Source: Agapanthus africanus (taxonomy: Eukaryota; Streptophyta; Magnoliopsida; Asparagales; Amaryllidaceae). Taken from it: DNA of 64,000 bases. The notes under the pieces were generated by a model. It worked only from the letters and a program-made list of their open reading frames with translations, did no database searches and was not told the origin of the DNA. Positions 1-11,155 of this stretch are shown here, in pieces. Position numbers and translations under genes: made by a program. Numbering within the stretch: position 1 is the stretch's first letter; each line of letters opens with the position of its first letter. The stretch is from positions 102,850,045 to 102,914,044 of the forward strand of contig JASDDO010000006.1 of NCBI GenBank assembly GCA_030015575.1. The letters run 5' to 3'.

Positions 1-301
1 GTAGATCATCGGAGACTTGGATTACGACAAGCTAGAATGGATCGTTCGAGTCGTGGAGCCTCTCATGAGTCCGGGAGATCGTGTATCGCGGCAAAGGGAC
101 TTCTACTCGGAGCTTGTGAAGTGAAGGAGAGGACTACAAAGGTTGTAATCCCTCACACTTAGATAAAATTTATCTTATTGCATATTAAACCCTAATAATC
201 TAGCAAAGATCCCGGCTTTGGGTTGTTCGGCACGTCTAAAATTTAATCCGGGCATGTTTGATGCCTTTTGAACCTTCACAAGAGTGCCTAGGAACCCTTC
301 A
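1..301 (+). mobile_element. Element X: right end of a copia-type 3' LTR
   Basis: This is the tail of an LTR whose body lies upstream of the window. It closely resembles the reverse complement of the first ~300 bp of element A's LTR: the shared blocks around 125-155 and 225-301 end in the same CTAGGAACCCT..CA terminus. It ends abruptly at 301, where the copia reading sense of element B begins. The simplest reading is that X, a plus-strand relative of A, inserted into B. A candidate duplication TATGG follows the LTR, but its partner is outside the window. A solo LTR or a truncated copy cannot be excluded. Confidence 0.7.
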
Positions 302-796
302 TATGGCACACTGGAAAACGGCATATACATACTTAATCAACCTTGAATTTTCAATATTCAAAACACACTTAAAAGGAAGGCTCCAGATTCAAATCAAGCC
401 TTCCTATGGCATTGTAGACTTGGTCATATAAACGAAACAAGGTTGACTAAGTTACATAAAGATGGATATCTAGATCCGTTTGAATATTCATCATATGCAA
501 CTTGTCAATCATGTATCAAAAGAAAAATGACCAAATCTCCATTCTCCGGGCATGGAGCAAGAGCTACTGAACTCTTGGGACTTGTACACAGTAATGTATG
601 TGGTCCAATGTCTACGCATGCGCGAAGCGGTCACTCCTACTTCATCACTTTTACTGATGACTTCTCTAGGTATGGACATGTGTTCTTAATGAAACACAAA
701 ACAGAGACCTTTGAGAAGTTCAAGGAGTATAAAAATGAAGTAGAGAAACAAACTGGTAAAAGTATCATGACACTTCGATCTGATCGAGGTGGAGAA
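302..796 (+). pseudogene. B pol, first part: GAG-pre-integrase and integrase N-terminal region
   Basis: The translation shows the copia GAG-pre-integrase signature WHCRLGHINETRL followed by the C-x2-C of the zinc-binding fold (ATCQSC). The integrase core opening then follows: VHSNVCGPMSTHARSGHSYF, ITFTDDFSRYGHVF and the second acidic block LRSDRGGE. The part ends where element A inserted. It is a fossil fragment and no function is expected. Confidence 0.85.
792..796. repeat. Left target-site duplication of element A
   Basis: GAGAA stands directly left of A's LTR and AAGAA directly right of it at 11151-11155. The match is 4 of 5, and the interrupted B reading sense resumes after it. One substitution since insertion would explain the mismatch. 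Confidence 0.75.
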
Positions 797-3003
797 TGTA
801 GGGTTCCTAGGCACCCTAGTGAGGTCTCACAAGGCATCGAACATGCCAATATAAAATTTTACGGGTGCCGAGAGACCCGACTACGGATCGTCGGCTAGAT
901 TTCTAGGCGAAAAGCTAACTAGTTAACACTTAACTATGAGAATACGGAAATACAACCTTTGTAGATCCGGTGCTCCACCTCCATAGCTCCGTAATGAGGT
1001 CCTCTCCGCTGTCCAAATCGAAAACCCGGGCTCAAGCGTCGGCTTCATCGGAGAAGAAGCGGGCTAGGTCATCGACGACGTGCCGAAGATGATCTACGTC
1101 GAGGCATCACTAGATCAAGCTCTCACTTCACCAAGTCATGAAAACTTGTGAAGGAAACACACTCTACTACTTGGCAAGAGGTAGAGGATGAAGAAATAGG
1201 AAGTGGGTAGACTTTAGAATTGGATTTCTCACTCATTTCCATCAATCACCATTGATGGAGCTTGCTTTCTTCAAGTGAAGAAAGGAAGAAGAAGAAGAAT
1301 TATATTATGATAAGTTAATTAAAAATCAAAAGAAAATGAAAACTTATCATAATGTAAACCATGGTCAAGTGTAGAGATTAAACCAAGGTTAGTTGGAATG
1401 GTTAGGGTTAAGGATGAGATAAGAATGGTTGACTTGATCAAAGCTTCAAGAAGCTTCAACATAAAACAAAATATGCCACCATCCTTAAATAATTTCCAAA
1501 ATGAATATGTAAATAAATGAATGAATAAATAATCATAACCCTAGCCATTCATATAACCATGGTTCAATCTTCACACAATCACAAGTAAACATGTATCATC
1601 AAACATGATACAATCTAGTGTACAAAAAGTATATCACATATACAATGTGCACATACGAGTGAGAAAATCCATCTTAAGTAAACCGATACTAGTTGATGCG
1701 AAGTAATATATCAAATATATAAATATGCATTAAATCATTAAATCAACACTTGATTCAATGATCCGGTCATATCGCATATAACCGACTAGTATCCTATATA
1801 TCGGCTTATCGAATCAATACTTGATTCGATAACTAGGTTATATCGCATACAACCAAACGACACATTCATCGCGAGAATAGAATACGGTATCACATACACG
1901 CATTATTCTCCGTCCCGCACATATCTCATATGCGCTCCTATTTCGTTTCGCTTGAACCAGGAAACCTCTGTGTAGGACTCTAAAGACTCGTCAATACGCC
2001 GGCAGCAGGTGATGATCATATCAAACACCCACAAGCCGCAAGCGGTCTGCTAAACGTAACGGCCACCCGGGTATTGAGCGATCAGATGATCGACGAGCAA
2101 GCCCGCTCACACTCCAGTGAATCCAACCAGTAACACTACCGTACAGTCCGGTCTCGTCGTCTGATATGTCGCATATCTCGCCTAGGGGTGGTAAACGTCA
2201 GACCCCAATAGCTCGATAAGTCGTGTCGATATGAGGTCTATAACAATTCGAGAAGCTACTGGTAACACTTACCAGTATATCTCAGCAACCCTGGCCAGGG
2301 ATTTCCTGTTATAGCCAATCGAACACAGCGCAACATCAACTCCCTATACCGGGAGAGACGAATCCCCTCCTATCGCTCATTGCCTCCATGTGACTCGGGA
2401 CTGTACCCAAAAACCACTGTTTTGCACGCCCTCTTGGACGTGGTAAGATGGAAATCAAAGCACAGTGGGAACCACACAAGACTCTATGACGATCTCGGGT
2501 CAACAGACTACTCTGTACCAGTGTCACCAGAGAACTGCCATCTGACGGGAGGTATAATACCATCTCGGAGTTCTCGGCGAGTCCGTCCAGTGTACCCAGT
2601 CTCTACTGAGCACCCGTATATCATCTCTGATGTCAAACACCAATGGATATGGGATCATCCATCGCCCATCTGTATGGGTCGAGAAGGTATACGCTAGTCT
2701 ACTCTGGTATATCGATGCCCCTTCTCGATACACCCACGACTAGGGACTTTGAAGGATGTACTTATGGACTACCATGTCCCCACTAGTATGATCCACATCA
2801 CAGTCCAGGTAGTCAAGTACACATCCTAAGGGCTTTACCAACATGTAACAGAGAGATAATCAGTGTACACGTTAAGGTAAAGAGCAACCAGATAGCATAC
2901 TATCATGTCGAGCAAGAAAGTCCTCCCTATATATGTCCCAGCATCCACTACAATATACATCCAGTGTACAGTAATGGCCTCTAGGGCCTACATATAACTA
3001 ACA
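797..3003 (-). repeat. A left LTR (3' LTR in sense)
   Basis: This 2,207-bp terminal repeat is bounded by TG and CA and is nearly identical to 8945-11150. In sense it opens TGTTAGTTATATG, like the other copia LTRs here. It carries the conserved LTR blocks near 1966-1998 and 2435-2470 that recur in B, C, D and E. Confidence 0.92.
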
Positions 3004-3019
3004 ATCTCCCACTTGCACT
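3004..3019 (-). other. A polypurine tract
   Basis: The complement reads AGTGCAAGTGGGAGAT, immediately inside the left LTR. This is the plus-strand primer position of copia elements. The same motif sits before the 3' LTRs of B, C, D and E. Confidence 0.85.
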
Positions 3020-5850
3020 AAGGCCATCTGTAGCAGTGGTTGTAGTATCTCATACTCAACCATCCCATAAAAGTCTCTCTCTGGGAATAGGCCTTCGTGA
3101 GTGGATCCGCCGTGTTGTCCTCTGAGTCTACTCTCCTAACCTCGATCAGCCTGGAGATCAATCATCTCCATGATCAGGTGATACTGCCTTAGAATACGTC
3201 TGTGTCACTGATAGGACCAGGGTTCCTTGGCTAAAGCCACAACTCCATTGTCACACAATGGTATGAACCTAGTTCATCTCATGAACCAATATACACCCAA
3301 ACGACCTCTTTGGTAGCATCTTAAGTAGCGATGTATCTTGCCTTTATCGTCTAGTGTGCCACGGTATCTAGCTTGGAACTCTTCCAACATACCGTCCCTC
3401 CACTGAGGGTAAAGACAATGCCTGCGACTGACATTCAGTCCTCTTTATCACCCTGGAACCCTTCCAGTGATTCTCCCCTGGATCGATTGATACCATCTCA
3501 CTACATCTAGTAAGTATCCTAACATCCAATTACATCTATCTCATAGATGAGAACTCAGAATTTAGGAGGTATCACTTTGATCCTATATGGAGAATCTTTG
3601 TGATAAGCGGAGATTGATCGAGCGTAGCATAGGAAACTCCTTCCCTATCAAGAGTATGTCATCCACGTACTCTACGAGGATCGTCACCATACTCCCTACT
3701 ACCTTTTTGTTTATACAAGGTTCATCTACCATTTTGATGATGTCAACTTCTTTAACAAACAAATCAAAACAGACGTTCCAACTCCGCGATGCCTGCTTTA
3801 TCAGATAAAACATCTTGCACACGTTTCCGCTGCTCCCACTGTTTACGAAGCCCTCTGTCTGTGTACTTATAGACTCTCTCTTCCAAAACATCATTTAGAA
3901 AAGCAGTCGTGACACCCAACCACCAGATATCGTAGTCATGGTATGTAGCCGTGGCAAGTAGGATCTGGACGGACTTAAGCATAGATCTTTAGATAAAGTT
4001 TCATCACGATCCATACCTGGTCAATGATGCAAACCTTTACCAAGTCTAGCTTTGAAAGTCTTAACCTTTCCATGTACACCAAGTAATCTTCTCAAGATAT
4101 ACTTGCTCCTGATAGGGATTTAACCCTTCAGATATAGCAACTAAAGTCCATACATTGTTGGTGTATAAGGATTCCATCTCAGATTCGCTAAGCATCCAGC
4201 CATTCTTACAGAGTCTCACTCCTGATGGCCAGCTCGAAATTAGTTGGGTCATCATCTCATGATGCAATCCTCTCTCCCACTGTCATAGAGAAACCGAAGT
4301 ATCTCTTAAGTGGGTGAGGAACCCTACTAGATCGGCGGAGAGGCTGAGGTTCGTTGGGATCTACTGAATCCTTTGGTTCTATCAAATCATCAGCTGCAAT
4401 TTGTACAGCTGGAACATTTCCAGTTCTACATAACAGACCTTGCCTCGAGCTTGTCCGGATTTTGCCTTTTAGACATAGGCCGGACAATCCCAAATCTTAA
4501 CCGATTTAAGATATGGGCTCTTCCCTTTCCATATCACATATGAAGTGGTAGGCAACTGATTTGATTTGAACCCTATTCAATAGATATGCAACTTCACAAG
4601 GGCATAACTCCCTAAAGGAAAAAGGTAACTCAGCAGTACTCATCATAGAGCACAGCATATCAAATAGGATGTATCTGCTCCGCCCCGATATACCATCGTG
4701 CTATGGTGTATACGGAGGAGTAATGCTGAGAGAGAATCTCATTCTCCTTTAGAATAGTCCAGGAAATACGTGCTCAAGTATTCTCCTCCTTGATCTCATC
4801 AAAGGACATAATACTTTTACCCGTATTTTGGTTCTCTACTTCTATCTTATATTCTGTGAATATCTCAAAAGGTTCAGACTTGTGTTTCAACAGGAACATA
4901 TGTCTGAATCTCGAGTGATTATCAGAGAATGTAATGAAGTACAAAGAACCTTACCAGGTATGTGTAGACAGGGGACCTTTATACATCAACATGTATCATC
5001 CTAAGATTTCAATAACTCTTTCTCTGTTTCCAATAAACAGAGCTATGGTCATCTTATCTTTGTGACATGACTGGCGAGTTTCACAAGATGTAAATTCAAA
5101 CTGATTTAAATATGCATCTATATGTAACTCCAGCTAGTCGGGTCGCATTGATATGACCTAATCTACAATACCTTAAGAAGGAACGGTTCAATTCTGAACT
5201 CTTCCTATTGTGTGTGTTCTATATACTAAGAACTGTAGTTTGATTTAGAACATCATTGCTTTTAGATAACGTGCCTGAACTGATCAACTTTTCATATAGG
5301 AAATGTTCAAAACATTATCCAACAATACAAAATTTTATCATTTCTTTACTAATAAAGAGACTGATATGATTTTGTATATCAGGTTCGGTATCTAATAACA
5401 TTCGTTCAGAATCAATGTATTATAATACAGGGTGACAGTGACCAACAGACTTGGCTGCAACACTTGCCCCGTTTTCTGTCTCATGAAACTTATCACCCGT
5501 TCTCAGTTTTTCTACCCTTTTGTAGCCCTATGTAACATCTTACATATCTGTGATCCTGATCCGGTATCAAATACCCAGGATGCGGAGGATACTGAGAAAC
5601 AGTTCTGTATAATGAACATACCCGAAGATGATGCATCAGCATGCACTCTCTTCGTTTGGGCGGCACGGGAAATCTGGTATTCCCCAATTTCCTACTCTGT
5701 CTTATAACATTTATAAGTGGGAGCGGGACCAACGTTCCCGAGCTCAGTATAACAAGCGGGTTCGGTCAATAATCAGTTTTATTATCTTGATTAAGGCGTG
5801 ACATGGTCGCTACCTGGAGAGAGAGAGAAGAAAACACTCAGCGTGCGCTT
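3020..5850 (-). pseudogene. A coding remnant: RNase H, RT, integrase, protease traces
   Basis: Read on the minus strand, the parts in + coordinates are: RNase H traces (~3050-3520); RT with KQASRSWNVCFD and EYVDDILLIG (~3580-4060); the RT start and connection region with PQPLRRSSRVPHPLKRY (~4060-4500); integrase (~4500-5060); GAG-pre-integrase (~5080-5330); and a protease trace (~5450-5640). Only a short stretch resembling a gag N-terminus (FSSLSL..VAT) precedes the protease. Many breaks are present. The same compact order is seen in D. No product is expected. Confidence 0.75.
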
Positions 5851-6239
5851 TTGCAAGAATAGATTGGTTATTATTTTATCTAATCAGGATGGCTCCCACT
5901 GTTTTTTTTATCAAATCTTCCTTCAAACCCTAAAAGGAAAGACTAGCCGGGATTAATTACACGCTACAAGTTCGCCAATCTTTCAGCCAGGCCAGTGTCG
6001 GTACTTTGAGGGAGGTGCCCCGTGCTTTCGCACGGACCTAATTAATGTAAACCTCGTTTTCCCAGAGGCGTAACCCCGTTGGCACCTTTCTAGACACCTA
6101 CTTGTCGGCTAATTGTAATGTGTAAAACTCTCCCAGGAGTAACTCTTACTCGTAGTGGGTATCGGGATCCAACTATCTCATAGAAGGTATGCAATCTCAA
6201 TGCAAATTTCAACACTTGAAATTCCCGATAATATTTTGC

Positions 6240-6465
6240 CCCTAGCGTCCTATGACCTTGACAGAGGTCAACAAACCATAGGCTGCTAGTCAAGTTCAAC
6301 CCGTCATTTCCTGATTGAAGTAAACCCACCCGCACGACCCTTGACAGAGGTCAACAAGGTCGCACGACTACCCTAAATCAATCACATCATATGCTTATAC
6401 AGATAAGCACTAATCAGCTACCGCACACTACGCCTTGACAGAGGTCAACAAACGCAGCACGAATA
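6240..6465 (-). other. A leader: three TTGAC-N4-GTCAA hairpins
   Basis: Perfect palindromes TTGAC-AGAG-GTCAA lie at 6258-6271, 6341-6354 and 6435-6448, spaced 83 and 94 bp. The first two have a further complementary outer stem: CCTATG/CATAGG and CGACC/GGTCG. The third has CTACG/CGCAG with one non-Watson-Crick position. The three loops are identical. Homologous triplets are present in C, D and E with other loops. Confidence 0.75.
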
Positions 6466-6602
6466 CTAACCAGTACATATCTGAAATGACGGAGGGCTAC
6501 GACAGGTTTTTCTGAAAACCTATTGAGTAATGAACTTGATATCGTTGTAGGATCGAATGAATTTTGAAATGGAGTGTCTTTGAGGCTTTTCTAGTTTTTC
6601 TA

Positions 6603-6838
6603 AAGGAGTCACTCCCGGTGAAGGGATCGTCAGTCCTTTCCTCGTCGAATGAGGTGCGGGATATATCATATATATCACTGTGCAAAGCAAAACACTTAAA
6701 ATCTATCAAAAGACAAACCGAGTGTGTAGCATCTGCCAGTTTTTGGTAAAGGAGTCACTCCCGGTGAAGGGATCTCGGTCCTTTCCTCATCGAATAAGGT
6801 GCAGGATATATCATATATATCGCTGTGCAAAGCAAGAA
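6603..6838 (-). repeat. A leader: duplicated two-stem module
   Basis: A block of about 85 bp is present twice, starting near 6606 and 6751. Each copy has a TCCC-GGTGAA-GGGA stem-loop, then a second small stem of the CCTC/GAGG type, then a shared tail ending GTGCAAAGCAA. Homologous pairs lie in D (55608-55832) and E (61957-62168). Confidence 0.7.
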
Positions 6839-7003
6839 CTGTAGCTACCCTTTTTATTTTGAAATTCGATTCAACAACTTCTTAGGTTTCTTTTATTTCA
6901 TTAATCTCATTAATGAAGTCCCATCATTTAAGTACCTAAACATCACAGATAAATACGACGTACACTTATGCCATCCGCATTCGCCTCGATGTTCCCTCAT
7001 GCA

Positions 7004-7026
7004 CCGTTAGGTTAGGTAACTAACGG
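7004..7026 (-). other. A leader: CCGTTAG/CTAACGG hairpin
   Basis: Arms of 7 bp are perfectly complementary around a 9-nt loop. The same stem is at 33736-33756 (C), 56004-56026 (D) and 62358-62378 (E). Confidence 0.65.
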
Positions 7027-7301
7027 CAGAGCGGGGTAGGGCAAGCGTGGGTGTAAAACATAAGTAACGCCTATATAATATATCATATATACTATATACT
7101 GTATCTATCACAGAACATCACATGGTCACATCACAGATATCGCAGCAGAAGAAACATATGAAATATTGGATATACTAGGACGTCCATGTTTTCAATACGA
7201 GCTAGTATAAAACACGGATTCCGCGGTCGCAATGAATAGCCAAAACCCACACCCCTAGACCCCTACGAGAGCGGCAAGAAACCCTACCAATTCTAGAGTT
7301 A

Positions 7302-7335
7302 GGAGACCCGGACTCGACTCCTCGAGTTGGTCTCC
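7302..7335 (-). other. A leader: GGAGACC/GGTCTCC hairpin
   Basis: The outer arms GGAGACC and GGTCTCC (7 bp) and inner arms ACTCGA and TCGAGT (6 bp) are all perfect, with loop CTCC. At the corresponding place C and E carry stems of different sequence. Confidence 0.65.
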
Positions 7336-8702
7336 CACAGGACTCCAGAACCCGGTTACTTGTACCCTCCTCCTTGGGTCTATCCTAGTGCAGAAAAGTA
7401 AATAATATACAAACGGTGACAACTTCCGCAACCAGGAAGTGCCCCAATAAAAGAATATTACATACAAGTTTTTACATGAATGAAAATGAAAAACACTCAT
7501 CTCACATAAAAACCCCCGGCTATTCAAACACGACGATCCAATATAACATATCCAGCAACACATAACATCACATGTATCAACGTAAGTAAATTTGTGCATC
7601 CCAATTGTCGTTGACATATAGCAACGAAACCGGCGATATCACATATTACACATACGGTCACAAAAAAGAAAGTGTAAAACTACAACAGTTGGAATCCGCA
7701 ACCACCTCAGACATCGCATGCCTGACCAAATGAATTCCTTAGACGTCACATGCCTAACAATTATAAACCCCGCATTTTAGTCTCATTATCGAAAACTCTT
7801 TTCAATATCAAGTCGGGCAATTCAACAAGATTCCCGACAACCTGATCGAATGCTCGTCACAAACTTTAGTAGGCGGCCGCACCCCCGATGCCGTCGACGA
7901 AGTGCACCAAGGCGGAACACCGCTACCGCGAGCACCCGAACGGATGCTTTCGGCGACGAGGTTCTCCTACAGTCACTTGGTCGGGGCTATGGGGTGTAGC
8001 TGTCTATTAAGTTTACCGGCGAATATCCGCGTACGCTACGTGATCGCGACGGACTTTTGATCACATGAAAATTCCGTGGTAACCGATCAAGTGAGACTAA
8101 ACTGCTACGTTTATAACATTCATTCAGTTATCTCATAACTTCTTGTGAATTCCAATTATTGTATCCCATTCCGGATAAATAGAAAATGTCAAACTTTCCG
8201 ATCGAACAATCGAACACCCAAGTTTTCCCGATACAGATCAACACATGAAACAAGTCTAAAAACATTCAGTTCGTGCCTCAGTACCAACGGTCCAGCCGTA
8301 GAAGGGTCAAGCCAACGCCTCACATGTGGCACGCCGTACTACCCCAAACCGAAGGTTCAAAGGGTAGTTCAAGACGGTCACATAATCGAGTTAAGGTTTG
8401 TTGTCTTCTAGAGGGACCATCGTGTTACTTGCATTACTTAGAACGTGATTAAACTACAGAAATATCCAACACTTGGAAATTTCCCGACAGGGGAAAAATT
8501 GGGTATTTATATCCGGTCGAACTTTTTAACATATTCAAAAAAATTATCCGGAACGACACATAGACAAAGTTTGACAATCGGATCGAATGTATGAACTCCC
8601 AATACATAACTCTTTATTTAAGATTAAAAATTCCCAGGAAAACCAGCCCTGAAAAATAGGAGTTACTGTGCAAAATTCAATGGCAGATAAGACAAAAGGG
8701 CC

Positions 8703-8742
8703 GCGGAAGGGCCGCATTAGCAGGCTAATGCCGCGGTTCCGC
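8703..8742 (-). other. A leader: GC-rich hairpin near the primer site
   Basis: Arms of 18 bp pair at 15 positions around the loop CAGG, with the core GCGG..CCGC. The hairpin lies about 190 nt from the primer site. GC-rich stems occur at nearly the same distance in C (20945-20985) and E (63350-63390). Confidence 0.65.
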
Positions 8743-8930
8743 CGCACTTTAGAAAGATCATTAGGTAATTTTTGCATCGTAATTCGTAGATTTACCTGCT
8801 GATTTTTCTGCATATTTTTAATTTGCAAAAATCCACATTTTACAAAAAAGTCCAGAGAGCATTTTAAAGTCCGGGTTTCGGGTCGATCGGACTTCTAACT
8901 CCGTCTACGCATCGCCTAAGGCACTAGCTA

Positions 8931-8944
8931 GGCACTGATACTAC
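8931..8944 (-). other. A primer binding site (tRNA-iMet type)
   Basis: The sense strand reads GTAGTATCAGTGCC directly inside the right LTR. It is a slightly diverged form of TGGTATCAGAGCC, the initiator-methionine tRNA site of plant retrotransposons. It fixes the minus-strand orientation. Confidence 0.75.
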
Positions 8945-11150
8945 TGTAGGGTTCCTAGGCACCCTAGTGAGGTCTCACAAGGCATCGAACATGCCAATAT
9001 AAAATTTTACGGGTGCCGAGAGACCCGACTACGGATCGTCGGCTAGATTTCTAGGCGAAAAGCTAACTAGTTAACACTTAACTATGAGAATACGGAAATA
9101 CAACCTTTGTAGATCCGGTGCTCTACCTCCATTGCTCCGTAATGAGGTCCTCTCCGCTGTCCAAATCGAAAACCCGGGCTCAAGCGTCGGCTTCATCGGA
9201 GAAGAAGCGGGCTAGGTCATCGACGACGTGCCGAAGGTGATCTACGTCGAGGCATCACTAGATCAAGCTCTCACTTCACCAAGTCATGAAAACTTGTGAA
9301 GGAAACACACTCTACTACTTGGCAAGAGGTAGAGGATGAAGAAATAGAAAGTGGGTAGACTTTAGAATTGGATTTCTCACTCATTTCCATCAATCACCAT
9401 TGATGGAGCTTGCTTTCTTCAAGTGAAGAAAGGAAGAAGAAGAAGAATTATGTTATGATAAGTTAATTAAAAATCAAAAGAAAATGAAAACTTATCATAA
9501 TGTAAACCATGGTCAAGTGTAGAGATTAAACCAAGGTTAGTTGGAATGGTTAGGGTTAAGGATGAGATAAGAATGGTTGACTTGATCAAAGCTTCAAGAA
9601 GCTTCAACATAAAACAAAATAAGCCACCATCCTTAAATAATTTCCAAAATGAATATGTAAATAAATGAATGAATAAATAATCATAACCCTAGCCATTCAT
9701 ATAACCATGGTTCAATCTTCACACAATCACAAGTAAACATGTATCATCAAACATGATACAATCTAGTGTACAAAAAGTATATCACATATACAATGTGCAC
9801 ATACGAGTGAGAAAATCCATCTTAAGTAAACCGATACTAGTTGATGCGAGGTAATATATCAAATATATAAATATGCATTAAATCATTAAATCAACACTTG
9901 ATTCAATGATCCGGTCATATCGCAAATAACCGACTAGTATCCTATGTATCGGCTTATCGAATCAATACTTGATTCGATAACTAGGTTATATCGCATACAA
10001 CCAAACGACACATTCATCGCGAGAATAGAATACGGTATCACATACACGCATTATTCTCGGTCCCGCACATATCTCATATGCGCTCCTATTTCGTTTCGCT
10101 TGATCCAGGAAACCTCTGTGTAGGACTCTAAAGACTCGTCAATACGCCGGCAGCAGGTGATGATCATATCAAACACCCACAAGCCGTAAGCGGTCTGCTA
10201 AACGTAACGGCCACCCGGGTATTGAGCGATCAGAAGATCGACGAGCAAGCCCGCTCACACTCCAGTGAATCCAACCAGTAACACTACCGTACAGTCCGGT
10301 CTCGTCGTCTGATATGTCGCATATCTCGCCTAGGGGTGGTAAACGTCAGCCCTCAATAGCTCGATAAGTCGTGTCGATATGAGGTCTATAACAATTCGAG
10401 AAGCTACTGGTAACACTTACCAGTATATCTCAGCAACCCTGGCCAGGGATTTCCTGTTATAGCCAATCGAACACAGCGCAACATCAACTCCCTATACCGG
10501 GAGAGACGAATCCCCTCCTATCGCTCATTGCCTCAATGTGACTCGGGACTGTACCCAAAAACCACCGTTTTGCACGCCCTCTTGGACGTGGTAAGATGGA
10601 AATCAAAGCACAGTGGGAACCACACAAGACTCTATGACGATCTCGGGTCAACAGACTACTCTGTACCAGTGTCACCAGAGAACTGCCATCTGACGTGAGG
10701 TATAATACATCTGGGAGTTCTCGGCGAGTCCGTCCAGTGTACCCAGTCTCTACTGAGCACCCGTATATCATCTCTGATGTCAAACACCAATGGATATGGG
10801 ATCATCCATCGCCCATCTGTATGGGTCGAGAAGGTATACGCTAGTCTACTCTGGTATATCGATGCCCCTTCTCGATACACCCACGACTAGGGACTTTGAA
10901 GGATGTACTTATGGACTACCATGTCCCCACTAGTATGATCCGCATCACAGTCCAGGTAGTCAAGTACACATCCTAAGGGCTTTACCAACATGTAACAGAG
11001 AGACAATCAGTGTACACGTTAAGGTAAAGAGCAACCAGATAGCATACTATGATGTCGAGCAAGAAAGTCCTCCCTATATATGTCCCAGCATCCACTACAA
11101 TATACATCCAGTGTACAGTAATGGCCTCTAGGGCATACATATAACTAACA
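8945..11150 (-). repeat. A right LTR (5' LTR in sense)
   Basis: This 2,206-bp terminal repeat pairs with 797-3003. The pair differs by about two dozen substitutions and one small indel by eye. After it, B's integrase sense resumes at 11156. Confidence 0.92.
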
Positions 11151-11155
11151 AAGAA
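11151..11155. repeat. Right target-site duplication of element A
   Basis: AAGAA is the partner of GAGAA at 792-796. Confidence 0.7.

Larger units (their letters stand above)
5851..8930 (-). other. A untranslated leader (structured, non-coding)
   Basis: About 3 kb lies between the primer site and the first gag-like sequence. No domain is recognisable in any frame. The region is similar over long stretches to D's leader at 54841-56362 and in blocks to E (61310-63590) and C (20748-21644, 33636-34770). It holds a series of inverted repeats, listed separately, that keep their order between elements. Confidence 0.7.
797..11150 (-). mobile_element. Element A: Ty1/copia-like retrotransposon, gag-poor, inserted in B
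   Basis: A is a complete but coding-dead element of 10.35 kb. It has two 2.2-kb LTRs (TG...CA), a primer site next to the right LTR and a polypurine tract next to the left LTR, which shows minus-strand orientation. The order in sense is LTR, PBS, ~3-kb structured leader, short gag/protease trace, integrase, RT, RNase H trace, PPT, LTR. The coding remnants carry well over ten breaks. The LTRs differ at roughly 23-25 of 2,207 positions (hand count, about 1.1%), so the insertion is young although the protein was long dead. A therefore probably moved with proteins supplied by another element. Confidence 0.9.

Noticed and set aside
6240-6465. Evenly spaced palindromes as a CRISPR-like array, or as WRKY W-box (TTGAC) promoter sites
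   Set aside because: A plant retroelement context and only three repeats rule out CRISPR. W-boxes cannot be excluded, but paired changes in the outer stems favour an RNA structure.
7255-7617. 120-codon minus-strand frame in A's leader
   Set aside because: It overlaps conserved hairpins, is not kept in D or E, and shows no known family.
797-11150. 2.2-kb direct repeats at 797-3003 and 8945-11150 as a segmental duplication
   Set aside because: TG...CA ends, a primer site, a polypurine tract and flanking near-identical 5-mers in an interrupted integrase show they are LTRs of one element.
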